A stretch of 64,000 nt of DNA from JBLNDJ01 sp050261515 (GCA_050261515.1 JBLNDJ010000059.1:1-64000); one strand, 5' to 3'. Positions 34,258 to 44,638 are shown, counted from the first letter of the stretch. A program made the numbers and translations. The notes: generated by a model not told the origin, from the sequence alone.

Positions 34258-34992
34258 ATGTTTCTACAACTTCAAGTTTGGGCGTTGCTGCTCCAGGCCG
34301 AAGGCATGGGTGCGGTAGGTTGGGATGCCCGCGCTCTGTGGGCTCAGATGGGGTGGTTGGCCCGCGCGGTCGTTATCACGTTGTTCCTGATGTCGGCGTG
34401 GTCGATCGGTGTCATGATCGACCGGTTGATCGCCTATAGCGCGGCCCGCAAGCAGTCCCGCCAGTTCGCTCCGGCGGTCGCCGGCGCGCTCCGGGAAGGC
34501 AAACTCGACGAAGCCATCAAGATTGCCGACCGCTACAAGAAGAGCCACCTGGCCAAGGTCGTTGTGGCCGGTTTGCAGGAATTCCGTGCGCACCAGATCT
34601 CCTCGGAGATCCCCGGTGAAGAAATCGAAGCCTCGAAGCGGGCTCTCGAGCGCGCTGAAGCCATCGTGCATGCCGAGCTGAAGCGCGGCGTCAGCAGCCT
34701 GGCGACCATCGGTTCGACGGCCCCGTTCGTCGGCCTGTTCGGCACCGTCGTCGGCATCATTAACGCGTTCAAGAACATGGCGGCTGAGAAGTCCACCGGA
34801 ATCGGCGCCGTCGCCGGCGGTATTTCCGAAGCACTCGTGACCACCGCCGTCGGTCTGTTCGTGGCCATCCCCGCGGTCTGGATGTTCAACTACTTCACCA
34901 ACAAGGTGGAGGCGTTCGACGTCGAGATGGGGAACTCCAGCTCCGAGTTGATCGACTACTTCCTGAAGCGCTCGCAGCGCGTCGCGAAGTAA
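34258..34992 (+). CDS. exbB: ExbB/TolQ/MotA family proton channel protein
   Basis: A 244-residue inner-membrane protein with three hydrophobic segments (about 40-60, 155-180, 195-215). The MotA/TolQ/ExbB signature is clear: STAPFVGLFGTVVGIINAF and GGISEALVTTAVGLFVAIPAV. It forms the pentameric proton channel around ExbD and powers TonB. ATG 34258 has AGGAG about 11 bp upstream; the frame extends to 34195 without support. Confidence 0.92.
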   Translation: MFLQLQVWALLLQAEGMGAVGWDARALWAQMGWLARAVVITLFLMSAWSIGVMIDRLIAYSAARKQSRQFAPAVAGALREGKLDEAIKIADRYKKSHLAKVVVAGLQEFRAHQISSEIPGEEIEASKRALERAEAIVHAELKRGVSSLATIGSTAPFVGLFGTVVGIINAFKNMAAEKSTGIGAVAGGISEALVTTAVGLFVAIPAVWMFNYFTNKVEAFDVEMGNSSSELIDYFLKRSQRVAK

Positions 34993-35096
34993 GCGTTCTT
35001 TGAGAAGATTCAACCCAGCGAGTTGAACCGTTGTTCCGGGGGGCCCTCCAGGCCCCTCGCAAACGGCGGCTTGGCTCAGGTTAAGGGGATACCGAA

Positions 35097-35534
35097 ATGA
35101 AGAAATTGAAGATGCCGCCGCCGGTAGCGGACATCAACGTCACCCCGATGGTGGACGTCATGCTCGTCATGCTCATCATCTTCATGGTCATCACGCCCAT
35201 GCTCTCCAAGGGCATCAGCGTGGACCTGGTGAGGACGCAGAACCCCATCAACATGGCGAATGCGGAAAAGGAAGATGCCATTGTGGTTGCGGTTACGCGT
35301 GACGGCAAGACGTTCCTCGGCACCACCCCGATGAAGCCCGAAGACCTCGCTCCCAAGGTGCGCGATCTTCTGTCCAACCGCCTGGATAAAACCACCTACG
35401 TGAAGGCGGACCAGCGGGCCCGGTATGCCAGGATTGTCGAGGTCGTTGATAACTTGCGCGCGGCCGGCGTGGACCAGCTTGGCCTGATGACCGAGCAGAT
35501 CGACGAGAAGCAGCAGCACCAGGCGGCGCAGTAG
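35097..35534 (+). CDS. exbD: ExbD/TolR family protein (first copy)
   Basis: A 145-residue protein with an N-terminal tail (ADINVTPMVDV), one transmembrane helix with the essential Asp at its start (VDVMLVMLIIFMVI), and a periplasmic domain (KTTYVKADQRARYARIVEVV). It completes the ExbB-ExbD motor. The 104-bp gap before it contains a small GC hairpin near 35039-35056 and an AAGGGG ribosome-binding site. A second exbD follows after a repeat-filled spacer. Confidence 0.92.
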   Translation: MKKLKMPPPVADINVTPMVDVMLVMLIIFMVITPMLSKGISVDLVRTQNPINMANAEKEDAIVVAVTRDGKTFLGTTPMKPEDLAPKVRDLLSNRLDKTTYVKADQRARYARIVEVVDNLRAAGVDQLGLMTEQIDEKQQHQAAQ

Positions 35535-35549
35535 TAGATCGGGTGTGCA

Positions 35550-35820
35550 GCGCCAGGCGGCCCGGCAGCTCAGGCGTTCGCTGGCGGTGCCAGCCCGGGC
35601 CGGCATAGCCGAACGGGGAAACGGCGCCAGGCGGCCGGAGCGGCCGGCGGCACACGGCACCGGGTGGCATGAAGCCATTCGGTGGCACGGCACCAGGCGG
35701 CCGGAACCGGCTGGTGGCACAGCTCGGGCGGCGCAGGAATCGCCGGGCAGGGTAGCACCGGTGGCCCGGAAGCCAACCCGGTAACGCGCCAGGTGGCTCG
35801 GAAGCCGTCCGGTAGCAGGA
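35550..35820. repeat. degenerate tandem repeat, about eight 31-37-bp units
   Basis: The gap between the two exbD genes is filled with related GC-rich units that begin with a GCRCCAGG-like motif. Starts are near 35550, 35587, 35624, 35657, 35690, 35722, 35755 and 35786 (spacings 37, 37, 33, 33, 32, 33, 31). Most units carry GGCCGGA or GGAAGCC in the middle and GGTGGCA or GGTAGCA near the end, and several can fold into small hairpins. No protein fits. There is no gene in this 313-bp gap. Confidence 0.75.
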
Positions 35821-35847
35821 TTGGAATTTGCGTTAAGGAGAACTGTT

Positions 35848-36276
35848 ATGGCAATGGCAGTGGGCGGTCCCGGCGGCGGGACTAAGTCCGATATCAACGT
35901 CACTCCGCTGATTGACGTGCTGCTTGTGCTGCTGATCATCTTCATGGTGATCGCGCCGGTCACGCCGAAAGGGCTCGAGGCACTCGTTCCGCAGCCGGCC
36001 CCGCCGAACCAGAGGGCCGACGACTCCAACCAGCGGACCGTCGTCATCTCGATCAACAGGGACCGCTCCCTGATGATCAACCAGGAGCCGATACAGGAAG
36101 CTGCGCTCCAGGGCCGCCTCGAAGACATTTTCAAGACCCGCGCGGAACGCGTCGTGTTCGTCAAAGGCGATCCGGACCTGGAATACCAGCCGGTCGCGCA
36201 TGTCATCGACATCGCTCACGGCGCCGGCATCGACAAGGTCGGGCTGATGACGGAGAAGGTCGAAGGCGGGCAATAG
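35848..36276 (+). CDS. exbD: ExbD/TolR family protein (second copy)
   Basis: A 142-residue second ExbD. It has a Gly-rich N-terminus (AVGGPGGGTKSDINVTP), the helix with the essential Asp (LIDVLLVLLIIFMVI) and a periplasmic domain (RTVVISINRDRSLMINQ ... VVFVKGDPDLEYQPVAHV). ATG 35848 has AAGGAG upstream, a strong site; the open frame to 35821 is not needed. Its periplasmic part differs clearly from the first copy, so the two may form mixed ExbD dimers. It precedes a TPR lipoprotein in the same operon. Confidence 0.92.
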   Translation: MAMAVGGPGGGTKSDINVTPLIDVLLVLLIIFMVIAPVTPKGLEALVPQPAPPNQRADDSNQRTVVISINRDRSLMINQEPIQEAALQGRLEDIFKTRAERVVFVKGDPDLEYQPVAHVIDIAHGAGIDKVGLMTEKVEGGQ

Positions 36277-36311
36277 TCCCGGCAGTTGTTTGATGTGGAT
36301 CAGGAGCTAGC

Positions 36312-37157
36312 ATGAACCGTAAATGGACTTATTCTTTGGCTGCGCTTGCCCTGGCGCTGGCCGTCGTTTTCAGCACAGGGTGCCAGAAGCTGAGGGCGCG
36401 CGACCAGTTGAACAAGGGCGTGCAGGCCTTCCGCAACGCCAAGTACACAGAGGCTGTCGAACGGTTCAAAACGGCCGTTGACCTCGACCCGACCTTCCAG
36501 ACCGCGCGCCTGTATCTCGCGATGGCGTATTTCCAGCAGTACATCCCGGGCGCGGAATCCCCGGAGAACCTCCAGATGGTGAAGGCGGCCAAGGAGCAGT
36601 TCAACAAGGTCCTCGAGGTTGAGCCGAACAACACCGTCGCGATCGCCTCCATGGCCCAGTTGAATTACCAGGAGACCCAGGGCATCTCCGACCTCGACGC
36701 CAAGGCCAAGAAACTCGACGAGGCTCGGGATTGGAACCTGCGGCTGGTCAAGGTAGACCCGAAGAACAAGGAAGCCTTCTACTCGCTCGGCGTCATTACC
36801 TGGGGCAAGTGGTATCCCATCCTCGGCAAGGCACGCGCCGACATGCACATGCGGCCGGAAGACCCGGGTCCGCTGAAGGACAAGAAGGTTCGCGAAGAGC
36901 TGCGCGCCAAGTACCTGGATATGATCAACGAGGGCATCAGTAATCTGAACCGCTCGCTCGAGGTGGATCCCAAGTACGACGACGCGATGGCGTACCTCAA
37001 CCTGCTCTACCGCGAGCGGGCCGATCTCGCCAACAGCCCCGAAGAGTACAAGGCCGACATCGAGCAGGCGGACAACTGGCTGCAGAAGACTCTGGACACG
37101 CGCAAGGCGAAGGCCGGCGCACTTCCGGCCACTCCGACTGCCGGCGAGGCGAAGTAA
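36312..37157 (+). CDS. TPR lipoprotein
   Basis: A 281-residue protein with a lipoprotein signal (hydrophobic stretch, then STGC with Cys near residue 24) and TPR repeats: LNKGVQAFRNAKYTEAVERF, ARLYLAMAYFQQ, and EAFYSLGVITWGKW. A Lys/Ala-rich tail ends it. It is likely anchored in the periplasm and may help the TonB or Sec machinery, since it is the last gene of the yajC-secDF-tonB-exbB-exbD-exbD run. AGGAG precedes the start, and a strong terminator follows 27 bp after the stop. Confidence 0.85.
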   Translation: MNRKWTYSLAALALALAVVFSTGCQKLRARDQLNKGVQAFRNAKYTEAVERFKTAVDLDPTFQTARLYLAMAYFQQYIPGAESPENLQMVKAAKEQFNKVLEVEPNNTVAIASMAQLNYQETQGISDLDAKAKKLDEARDWNLRLVKVDPKNKEAFYSLGVITWGKWYPILGKARADMHMRPEDPGPLKDKKVREELRAKYLDMINEGISNLNRSLEVDPKYDDAMAYLNLLYRERADLANSPEEYKADIEQADNWLQKTLDTRKAKAGALPATPTAGEAK

Positions 37158-37184
37158 GCCGCGGAAAGGGCCAAAAAGGGGACA

Positions 37185-37215
37185 GACACCCTTTCCCTGG
37201 GAAAGGGTGTCTTTT
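37185..37215 (+). terminator. strong intrinsic terminator of the sec-ton operon, within a REP-like element
   Basis: A 13-bp perfect stem (arms 37185-37197 and 37199-37211) with a one-base gap in the loop centre is followed by TTTT. The bases just before it (AAAAAGGGGACAGACACC at 37173-37190) also occur, with one change and inverted, at 52096-52112, so it may belong to a dispersed repeat family. Confidence 0.85.
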
Positions 37216-37219
37216 CCGC

Positions 37220-37225
37220 TATAAT
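37220..37225 (+). promoter_or_regulatory. possible -10 element for rel
   Basis: A perfect TATAAT lies just after the terminator and 39 bp before the rel start codon. No acceptable -35 stands 16-18 bp upstream (the terminator stem occupies that place), so the promoter is uncertain. Confidence 0.35.
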
Positions 37226-37233
37226 CGAAGAAG

Positions 37234-37260
37234 GGCGGCGTTTGACGCCGCCTCTTTCTT
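37234..37260 (+). promoter_or_regulatory. terminator-like hairpin directly upstream of rel
   Basis: GGCGGCG at 37234-37240 pairs with CGCCGCC at 37246-37252 around TTTGA, followed by a T-rich tract (TCTTTCTTTTT) that runs up to the ATG at 37264. It looks like an intrinsic terminator or attenuator in the leader. It leaves no room for a normal ribosome-binding site. Confidence 0.5.
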
Positions 37261-37263
37261 TTT

Positions 37264-39459
<2,196 letters not shown>

Positions 39460-39509
39460 GGCCGGGTACTAAGTGCTTTTTTCGGTTACTCACAGAACTC
39501 GGAGTACGA

Positions 39510-39827
39510 ATGGACCACCTCGACCCTGACCATATTACTGTCTCGAAGTCGAAAGGAATTAAGATCGCCTGGAAGGATGGCCACCATAGCGAATACGGCC
39601 TGAAGTACCTGCGCGACCACTGTCCCTGCGCCACCTGTACGGGGGCGCACGGAACCCCTCAGGCTTCCCCCTTTCAGATGTACACACCGTCGCTAAAGAT
39701 CGAAGAAGTCGAGCCTATCGGCAACTACGCGCTCCGGCTCCGGTGGAGCGACGGGCACAGCACGGGCATCTATTCTTTCGAGCATTTCAGGCGTATCTGC
39801 CCCTGTCCGGAGTGTTCCGGCCGGTAG
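39510..39827 (+). CDS. DUF971 family protein
   Basis: A 105-residue protein of the DUF971/gamma-butyrobetaine hydroxylase N-terminal-like family (PF06155): ITVSKSKGIKIAWKDGHHSE, YLRDHCPCATC, and RLRWSDGHSTGIYSFEHF. Two cysteine motifs (CPCATC and CPCPEC at the end) may bind metal or an Fe-S cluster; such small proteins are often linked to Fe-S scaffold factors. ATG 39510 has GGAG upstream. It follows rel by 50 bp and may be read from the same transcript. Confidence 0.8.
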   Translation: MDHLDPDHITVSKSKGIKIAWKDGHHSEYGLKYLRDHCPCATCTGAHGTPQASPFQMYTPSLKIEEVEPIGNYALRLRWSDGHSTGIYSFEHFRRICPCPECSGR

Positions 39828-40316
39828 CCCCGCCGTTGGGGTACAATACCCCCTCGTGCGTTCAGGTTCCATATCGAACCATAACCAAACTTTCTGGCTT
39901 GTCCGGATGGATTGAGGTCCGGTACTGCCATTGGAGCCAGTGGTACGAAACTCGCCCGCCGGAGCTTCGGAATACTTGAAAAACGGGGTCCGGCGTGTAG
40001 AAATAGGTACAAAGCGGTCCGAAGTCGGGTCAGATCCGCAGCCGTTTGTTCCGGTGGCGGCTCCCGGGTTCGGCCGTGGGTCTTTCGGCGTCTCTCATCC
40101 CCGCAAGAGCGCCAGCTGGTTGCCCCTGCATGGGGTTTGAAAACAGTGTAGACAACACCTATGGCAGCATTGGCGTCAATCACGGAATGCGGCGTGAAGT
40201 GCGGGTCGTTCCATCCGCGCGGATACGCGCCTCGCGACATGCGAGGAAAGAACGGTCCGCCGCCGGTGCGCCCATCGCGGTTGAGCCTGGCTGTGTTCCG
40301 CGCGTCTGAGGTATCT
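39828..40316. other. 489-bp stretch without a supported gene
   Basis: The only structure I can point to is a small hairpin right after the DUF971 stop (GGGGTA and TACCCC around CAA, near 39839-39853) and a CGCCGGA...TCCGGCG pairing near 39957-39996. Short open frames here have no family resemblance. No tRNA, RNase P, SRP or tmRNA signature is seen. Confidence 0.4.
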
Positions 40317-41054
40317 ATGGCCGGTGATGGTCCTTTGATCCGGGTCGATATAGCCGCGCCGTCGCCGTCGCTGGCGGAGGCGGGCTTTTTAAATCCGAGC
40401 ATTGCTGCGTTCGAAACCCCGCCGGCGCCGTCTCCGGGCGCCGGTTCGCCGGTGCTGACGCAATCGCGGCCGGTGTTCCCGGTCTCCGGCGCGCAAGCCG
40501 CCTGCCGGGGCATTCGGATCGCAGACCGCATGCCCGGTGGAACCGAGCGGCCGCATGAACTTCCCGCTGAACAGGCGATCGCCGCCTGCCCGCAGTCCGA
40601 GGCCGCCGCCGTGGAGTTGCCGCGGATGCCCGAGCCGGCGCCACAGAACGGCCTTCCTCCGGCGGCCGTCTGGCTGGCGCGCGATCCGGAACCGGCCGGC
40701 CTGAGCAGCCCGCCGGTGCCGCCCGTATATCCGGCGCTGCGGATACGCGAGCCGCAGGCCGCCCCGGGGACCAGTTGGCCCAGCCGCGCCTGCGCCGCAT
40801 GGCTGGAGCGCGAAACGCGGATTCAGGACGCTCCGGACCTGCGTGTGGAAACTCTTACCGTTTTAGTGCGGCCCCGCGCGCACATACAGATGCCCGGACC
40901 GGCCTCCGCACAGGAGACCGCCGCCGTGGCTACCGGTCAATACGTGAAGTCGGAGTTGCGGATCGCGGCGCTCGCCGGCGCCCGGCCGCTTGAAGTCCTG
41001 GCGAAAGGAGAGGGGCTCGCCGCCTGCGCATACCGCACGCGGTCGATGCTCTGA
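40317..41054 (+). CDS. proline/alanine-rich hypothetical protein
   Basis: A 245-residue open frame with ATG 40317 preceded by TGAGG. It is rich in Pro and Ala throughout and has no signal peptide, membrane helix or recognisable motif; it is probably disordered. A part near residues 175-200 (WLERETRIQDAPDLRVETLTV) looks most structured. It ends 26 bp before a large TPR protein on the same strand, so the two may be co-expressed. The frame could be extended to 40161. I do not recognise it, and a chance frame in GC-rich DNA remains possible. Confidence 0.5.
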   Translation: MAGDGPLIRVDIAAPSPSLAEAGFLNPSIAAFETPPAPSPGAGSPVLTQSRPVFPVSGAQAACRGIRIADRMPGGTERPHELPAEQAIAACPQSEAAAVELPRMPEPAPQNGLPPAAVWLARDPEPAGLSSPPVPPVYPALRIREPQAAPGTSWPSRACAAWLERETRIQDAPDLRVETLTVLVRPRAHIQMPGPASAQETAAVATGQYVKSELRIAALAGARPLEVLAKGEGLAACAYRTRSML

Positions 41055-41080
41055 CCCGCCCGGGACCCGTGGAGGATGCG

Positions 41081-42655
41081 ATGAGCGATAAGGCGACGTA
41101 CAGGCTTCTGGCGAACGCGGTCTTGCTGCACATTGAAGGCAAGCGGGAGGAGGCGCTCGCGGAGCTGAACCGCGCCTCGGAGATGGCCGACCTTCCGGAG
41201 ATCCGGGCGGCCATGGGGCTTATTCATTTCGAGCTGAAGCAATACGAGCCGGCCCTGGCGTGCTACACGCGGGCCGCCGCGCTTCAGCCGGGACACAAGG
41301 CCACCATGTTCAACCAGGCCCTGTGTCTCCAGCACCTCGGCCGCTGGGAGGAGTCGCGCGAACTCTACGCCGGGGTCCTTCAAGCCGAGCCCGGCAAACT
41401 GGACGCGCAACTCGGGCTCGGCGTCTGCCTGCTGCATCTGGGGCGCCCCGAGGAAGCGCTGGGGCGGTTTGCAGAGTGCCTGCGGCGTTCGCCGGCCCAC
41501 AGCGAAGCCCTGTTCGGAACTGCCGTGGCGCACCAGCTGGCCGGCCGGCTCGATGATGCGGTGGCCGCGTATAACGCCGTCCTCGAGTCCAACCCCGAGT
41601 CGGAGGAAGCGCTCTCGAACCTGATGGCCATCGGCATCCAGCGCAAGGATGTCGAGATGGTCTGGATCAATGGGGAGCGGCTGCTGCGCATCAAGCCGCG
41701 CTCGAGCACCGCGCTCGAAGGACTGGCCGCCTCCGCCTTCTCCAAAGGCGACTTCGAGGCCGCCGCACGGTATCTTGAAGAGCTTATCCACATTACGCCC
41801 GAGAGCTTCGAAGTCCGGTTCAACCTCGGGGTGGCCTGCCAGAAGCTGGGCCGGCTCGATGAGGCGATCGAGGCCTATGCCGCGGCCGCCGCGCAGGAGC
41901 CGCAATCGCTACAGGTGCAGTTCAACCTCGGCCTGGCCTACCAGGACAAGGGCGACCTCGACAGCGCCAAGGGAGCCTATCAGAAGGCCATCGCGCTATC
42001 GCCCGAATCTTCCGCCTCGCGCTGGAACCTGGCGCTGATTTTCGAGCAGGAAGGCAATCTCGGCGAAGCCGAGCGGCTCTACAAGGACCTGCTCGAGCGC
42101 GACCCGTCATGGGCCGAGGCGTCTTTCCGCCTGGGGTACCTGCGGCTGAAGCGCGGCGACTACTCCGGAGGCGCCGAGGCGTTCCGGAGCTGCCTCGAAG
42201 CGCGTCCGGAATGGCTGCAAGCCGAGCTTAACCTCGGTTTCGCGTTTTTCCGCATGGGCGACCTCCAGTCGGCCCACCACGCGTTCGAAGACGCGCTCCG
42301 GATCGAGCCGCAATGCGTCGATGCGATCCGTCCGCTGGCCGAGCTGGCCGTGCTCCAGGAAGACCACGCACACGCGCTCGAGTTGCAGCGCCGACTGATC
42401 GATCTCGGCGAGCGCTCGCCCGAAGACCTTTACAACACGGGATTGCTGTTACAAAAAGAAGGGCACAACGAAGAGGCCGCGCGCTACTACGAGCAGGCGC
42501 TGGCGGCGAAACCCGACCTGGCCGAAGCCGCGCTGAACCTGGGACACGTGCTGAAGCTGATGGGGCGCGAACAGGAAGCGCTCGAGCACTGGCGCCGCGC
42601 GCTCGAAGCCAAGCCGGAGCTGGCGGCGGGCTATTTTACGTCCGCCGCGGCGTAG
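41081..42655 (+). CDS. large TPR-repeat protein
   Basis: A 524-residue protein made almost wholly of about fourteen TPR units. Clear examples are FNLGVACQKLGRLDEAIEAY, FNLGLAYQDKGDLDSAKGAY and LNLGHVLKLMGREQEALEHW. There is no signal peptide or membrane segment, so it is probably a cytosolic scaffold. ATG 41081 has GGAGG 6 bp upstream. It ends only 3 bp from the stop of the convergent TonB-family gene. Its partner is not evident; the upstream proline-rich protein is a candidate. Confidence 0.85.
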   Translation: MSDKATYRLLANAVLLHIEGKREEALAELNRASEMADLPEIRAAMGLIHFELKQYEPALACYTRAAALQPGHKATMFNQALCLQHLGRWEESRELYAGVLQAEPGKLDAQLGLGVCLLHLGRPEEALGRFAECLRRSPAHSEALFGTAVAHQLAGRLDDAVAAYNAVLESNPESEEALSNLMAIGIQRKDVEMVWINGERLLRIKPRSSTALEGLAASAFSKGDFEAAARYLEELIHITPESFEVRFNLGVACQKLGRLDEAIEAYAAAAAQEPQSLQVQFNLGLAYQDKGDLDSAKGAYQKAIALSPESSASRWNLALIFEQEGNLGEAERLYKDLLERDPSWAEASFRLGYLRLKRGDYSGGAEAFRSCLEARPEWLQAELNLGFAFFRMGDLQSAHHAFEDALRIEPQCVDAIRPLAELAVLQEDHAHALELQRRLIDLGERSPEDLYNTGLLLQKEGHNEEAARYYEQALAAKPDLAEAALNLGHVLKLMGREQEALEHWRRALEAKPELAAGYFTSAAA

Positions 42656-42658
42656 GGC

Positions 42659-43690
42659 TTACAGCAACCGGAAGTTCACTTCGACGGTGGCCAGCACCGC
42701 CACCGGCTTGCCTTCCTTCATGCCGGGGCGGAAGCGCCACTTCTGAACGGCCTCGATGGCCTTCTCGTCGAGACCCAGACCAAGCGGCCGGACCACCTTG
42801 AAGTTCGTCGGCGTCCCGCGCTCGTCGATGATGATCGACAGAACCACCGTGCCCTGGAACTTCGCCTTGCGGGCCTCTTCGGAGTATTCCGGCTCGACTT
42901 TGTAGACCGGAACCGGGGAGGAAACGCCGCCGCCCACGCGGTAGACGCCGCCGCCGAATCCGCCGCCTTCGCCGGGCCCGAATCCGGGGCCCTTGCCCGG
43001 CCCGATGCCGCCGCCCGAGCCGGAGCCGATGCCGCCGCCCGAGCCGGGTCCGTTCGAAGGCGGACCAACCTTCGCCAGCGGGTCGCCCCAGACCGGCATA
43101 TTCACGTTCGGCAGCTTCGCCTCGGTCGGACCGATGAGCGTAGGCTCCATCACCAGCTTTGGATTCTGGTTATGCACCACCGCCATCGGCGGCGTGAACT
43201 GGCGCGGAGCAAATTTCGGCGCCTGGCCCTTGCTGGCCGGAAGCGGAGACCTGTCGCCGCCGCCGCCGCCGCCCTGCTGCACCTGCGGCTTCGGCTTCAT
43301 ATCCGCCATGTAAGGAGCGAGATCGGGCGCAACCAGCGTGACGGTCTGCTTGACGGCAGTCTGCACTGTCTTATTTGTGCCCAGCGTGAACAGCAGCGCG
43401 ACGGCCCCTATGTGGATCAGGGTCGAGGAAACCCCCGCCTGCCTGCCGTAGCGGTAATCGCCCCAGATGTCCTTGACCGCGACCGGCTTCGAGGTGACCT
43501 CGAGCGGCGGCAGCTTGGGCGGGTGAATCCACTCCCGGATATTCGCAGCGAGGTTCCGATACCACGGCTCCTCGACTTGCGCCGCCAGAAGCCGGTTCAG
43601 ATGATCGTCGGCAAGCAGTTGGGGCGGTTGAGCCGGCCCCGAATCGTTTGGCGGCTGAGGGAGTTGCGTTGAGCCTTCCATATTCGTCAC
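42659..43690 (-). CDS. TonB-family protein with glycine-rich linker and internal transmembrane helix
   Basis: A 343-residue protein with a C-terminal TonB fold (VYKVEPEYSEEARKAKFQGT ... KWRFRPGMKEGKPV). Unlike the tonB in the sec operon, it has about 85 cytoplasmic residues before its single transmembrane helix (about 88-108, STLIHIGAVALLFTLG), and its linker is Gly/Ser-rich (about 215-255) instead of Pro-rich. It has no exbB or exbD beside it. GTG 43690 is preferred because GAGGAG lies 7 bp upstream; ATG 43681 is possible. It could serve a different receptor set or another function such as TolA-like bridging. Confidence 0.85.
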   Translation of the reverse strand: MTNMEGSTQLPQPPNDSGPAQPPQLLADDHLNRLLAAQVEEPWYRNLAANIREWIHPPKLPPLEVTSKPVAVKDIWGDYRYGRQAGVSSTLIHIGAVALLFTLGTNKTVQTAVKQTVTLVAPDLAPYMADMKPKPQVQQGGGGGGDRSPLPASKGQAPKFAPRQFTPPMAVVHNQNPKLVMEPTLIGPTEAKLPNVNMPVWGDPLAKVGPPSNGPGSGGGIGSGSGGGIGPGKGPGFGPGEGGGFGGGVYRVGGGVSSPVPVYKVEPEYSEEARKAKFQGTVVLSIIIDERGTPTNFKVVRPLGLGLDEKAIEAVQKWRFRPGMKEGKPVAVLATVEVNFRLL

Positions 43691-43824
43691 TCGGGCGCTC
43701 CTCTAGAGCTGTCGCGCCTCTGCTCTCCACGTGATAGACGCTACGTTTTGGAGAGCCGTTGCAGAATTCGAAACCCGCGCCCTGTCCAGTTTCTCACTTG
43801 AAGTGTAGCACATGGTCAACTTTT

Positions 43825-43838
43825 GAAGACACGTCTTC
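43825..43838. promoter_or_regulatory. 14-bp perfect palindrome upstream of the orphan TonB gene
   Basis: GAAGACACGTCTTC-type dyad (6-bp arms) lies about 135 bp upstream of the TonB-family start, close to a weak minus-strand -10 like TACACT. It could be an operator. No family can be assigned. Confidence 0.3.
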
Positions 43839-43856
43839 CGAATCGCATAGCTGATT

Positions 43857-44567
43857 CTACGCCTTTTCGGAGCCCGTGAACAGCCCCGCCCAGCGGCCAA
43901 AAACGAGAGCGGCTATTTCTGCAAGACGCCCGGAGTGCGCATTGGGGTCGATCGGGCCGGGCAGCCCGGCGACGTCCCCCGCATTGGCGTGTTCCGAGCA
44001 CCAGCCCGCAATCATCGCGGGGGTAACTTCGAGGTGGAACTGTAAGCCGTAGGAAGCCTGGCTGATGCGGAACGCCTGGTTGCGGCAGACCGCGGAGGAT
44101 GCGAGCCACTCCGCTCCCCGGGGGAGGTCGAACGTCTCGCCGTGCCAGTGAAACAGGACCTCAGGCGCATCGAGACCGCGAAACAGCGGATCGCGCCTGG
44201 CGGCTTCGGTCCACAAAACGGGAGCCCAGCCGATTTCCTTGACCGGGTTGCGGTAAACGCGCGCCCCGGCCGCGCGCGCCAGAAGCTGCGCCCCGAGACA
44301 GACGCCCAGGACGGGGGTGCCGTGCCCGAGCGCCTCTTCAAGAACGGCGAGCTCGCGCCGGATAAACGGCAGATTGTCGTTGGCCGACATCGGCCCGCCC
44401 ATGAAAACGAGTGCCGCGGCCGACCGCCAGTCCGCCGGCGGCTCGGGGTTGACGAACAGGTCGGCGTATTCGAGCTTCAGGCCGCGGGCTTCGAGCGCGG
44501 GAGCTATCAGGCCCGCGGATTCGAAGGAAACATGGCGGAAAACGATGACGCGCATTGAGAACATCAT
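43857..44567 (-). CDS. class I glutamine amidotransferase-like protein
   Basis: The 236-residue product has the type 1 GATase fold with an intact triad: Cys in GVCLGAQLLA (about 94) and His-x-Glu in GLQFHLEVTP (about 178-180). FMGGPMSAND and HWHGETFDLP are typical of the stand-alone GMP-synthase-like amidotransferases. It should hydrolyse glutamine or a gamma-glutamyl compound; the acceptor is unknown. GGAGG lies 9 bp before ATG 44567; ATG 44555 is an alternative. It is a single gene, divergent from the response-regulator cyclase. Confidence 0.85.
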   Translation of the reverse strand: MMFSMRVIVFRHVSFESAGLIAPALEARGLKLEYADLFVNPEPPADWRSAAALVFMGGPMSANDNLPFIRRELAVLEEALGHGTPVLGVCLGAQLLARAAGARVYRNPVKEIGWAPVLWTEAARRDPLFRGLDAPEVLFHWHGETFDLPRGAEWLASSAVCRNQAFRISQASYGLQFHLEVTPAMIAGWCSEHANAGDVAGLPGPIDPNAHSGRLAEIAALVFGRWAGLFTGSEKA

Positions 44568-44638
44568 ACGAAACCGCCTCCGGTTGGCTCCCTTTCCCCC
44601 TACAGACTCCCCCCTTTTCGCCGATAAGCCCCGAGAGG

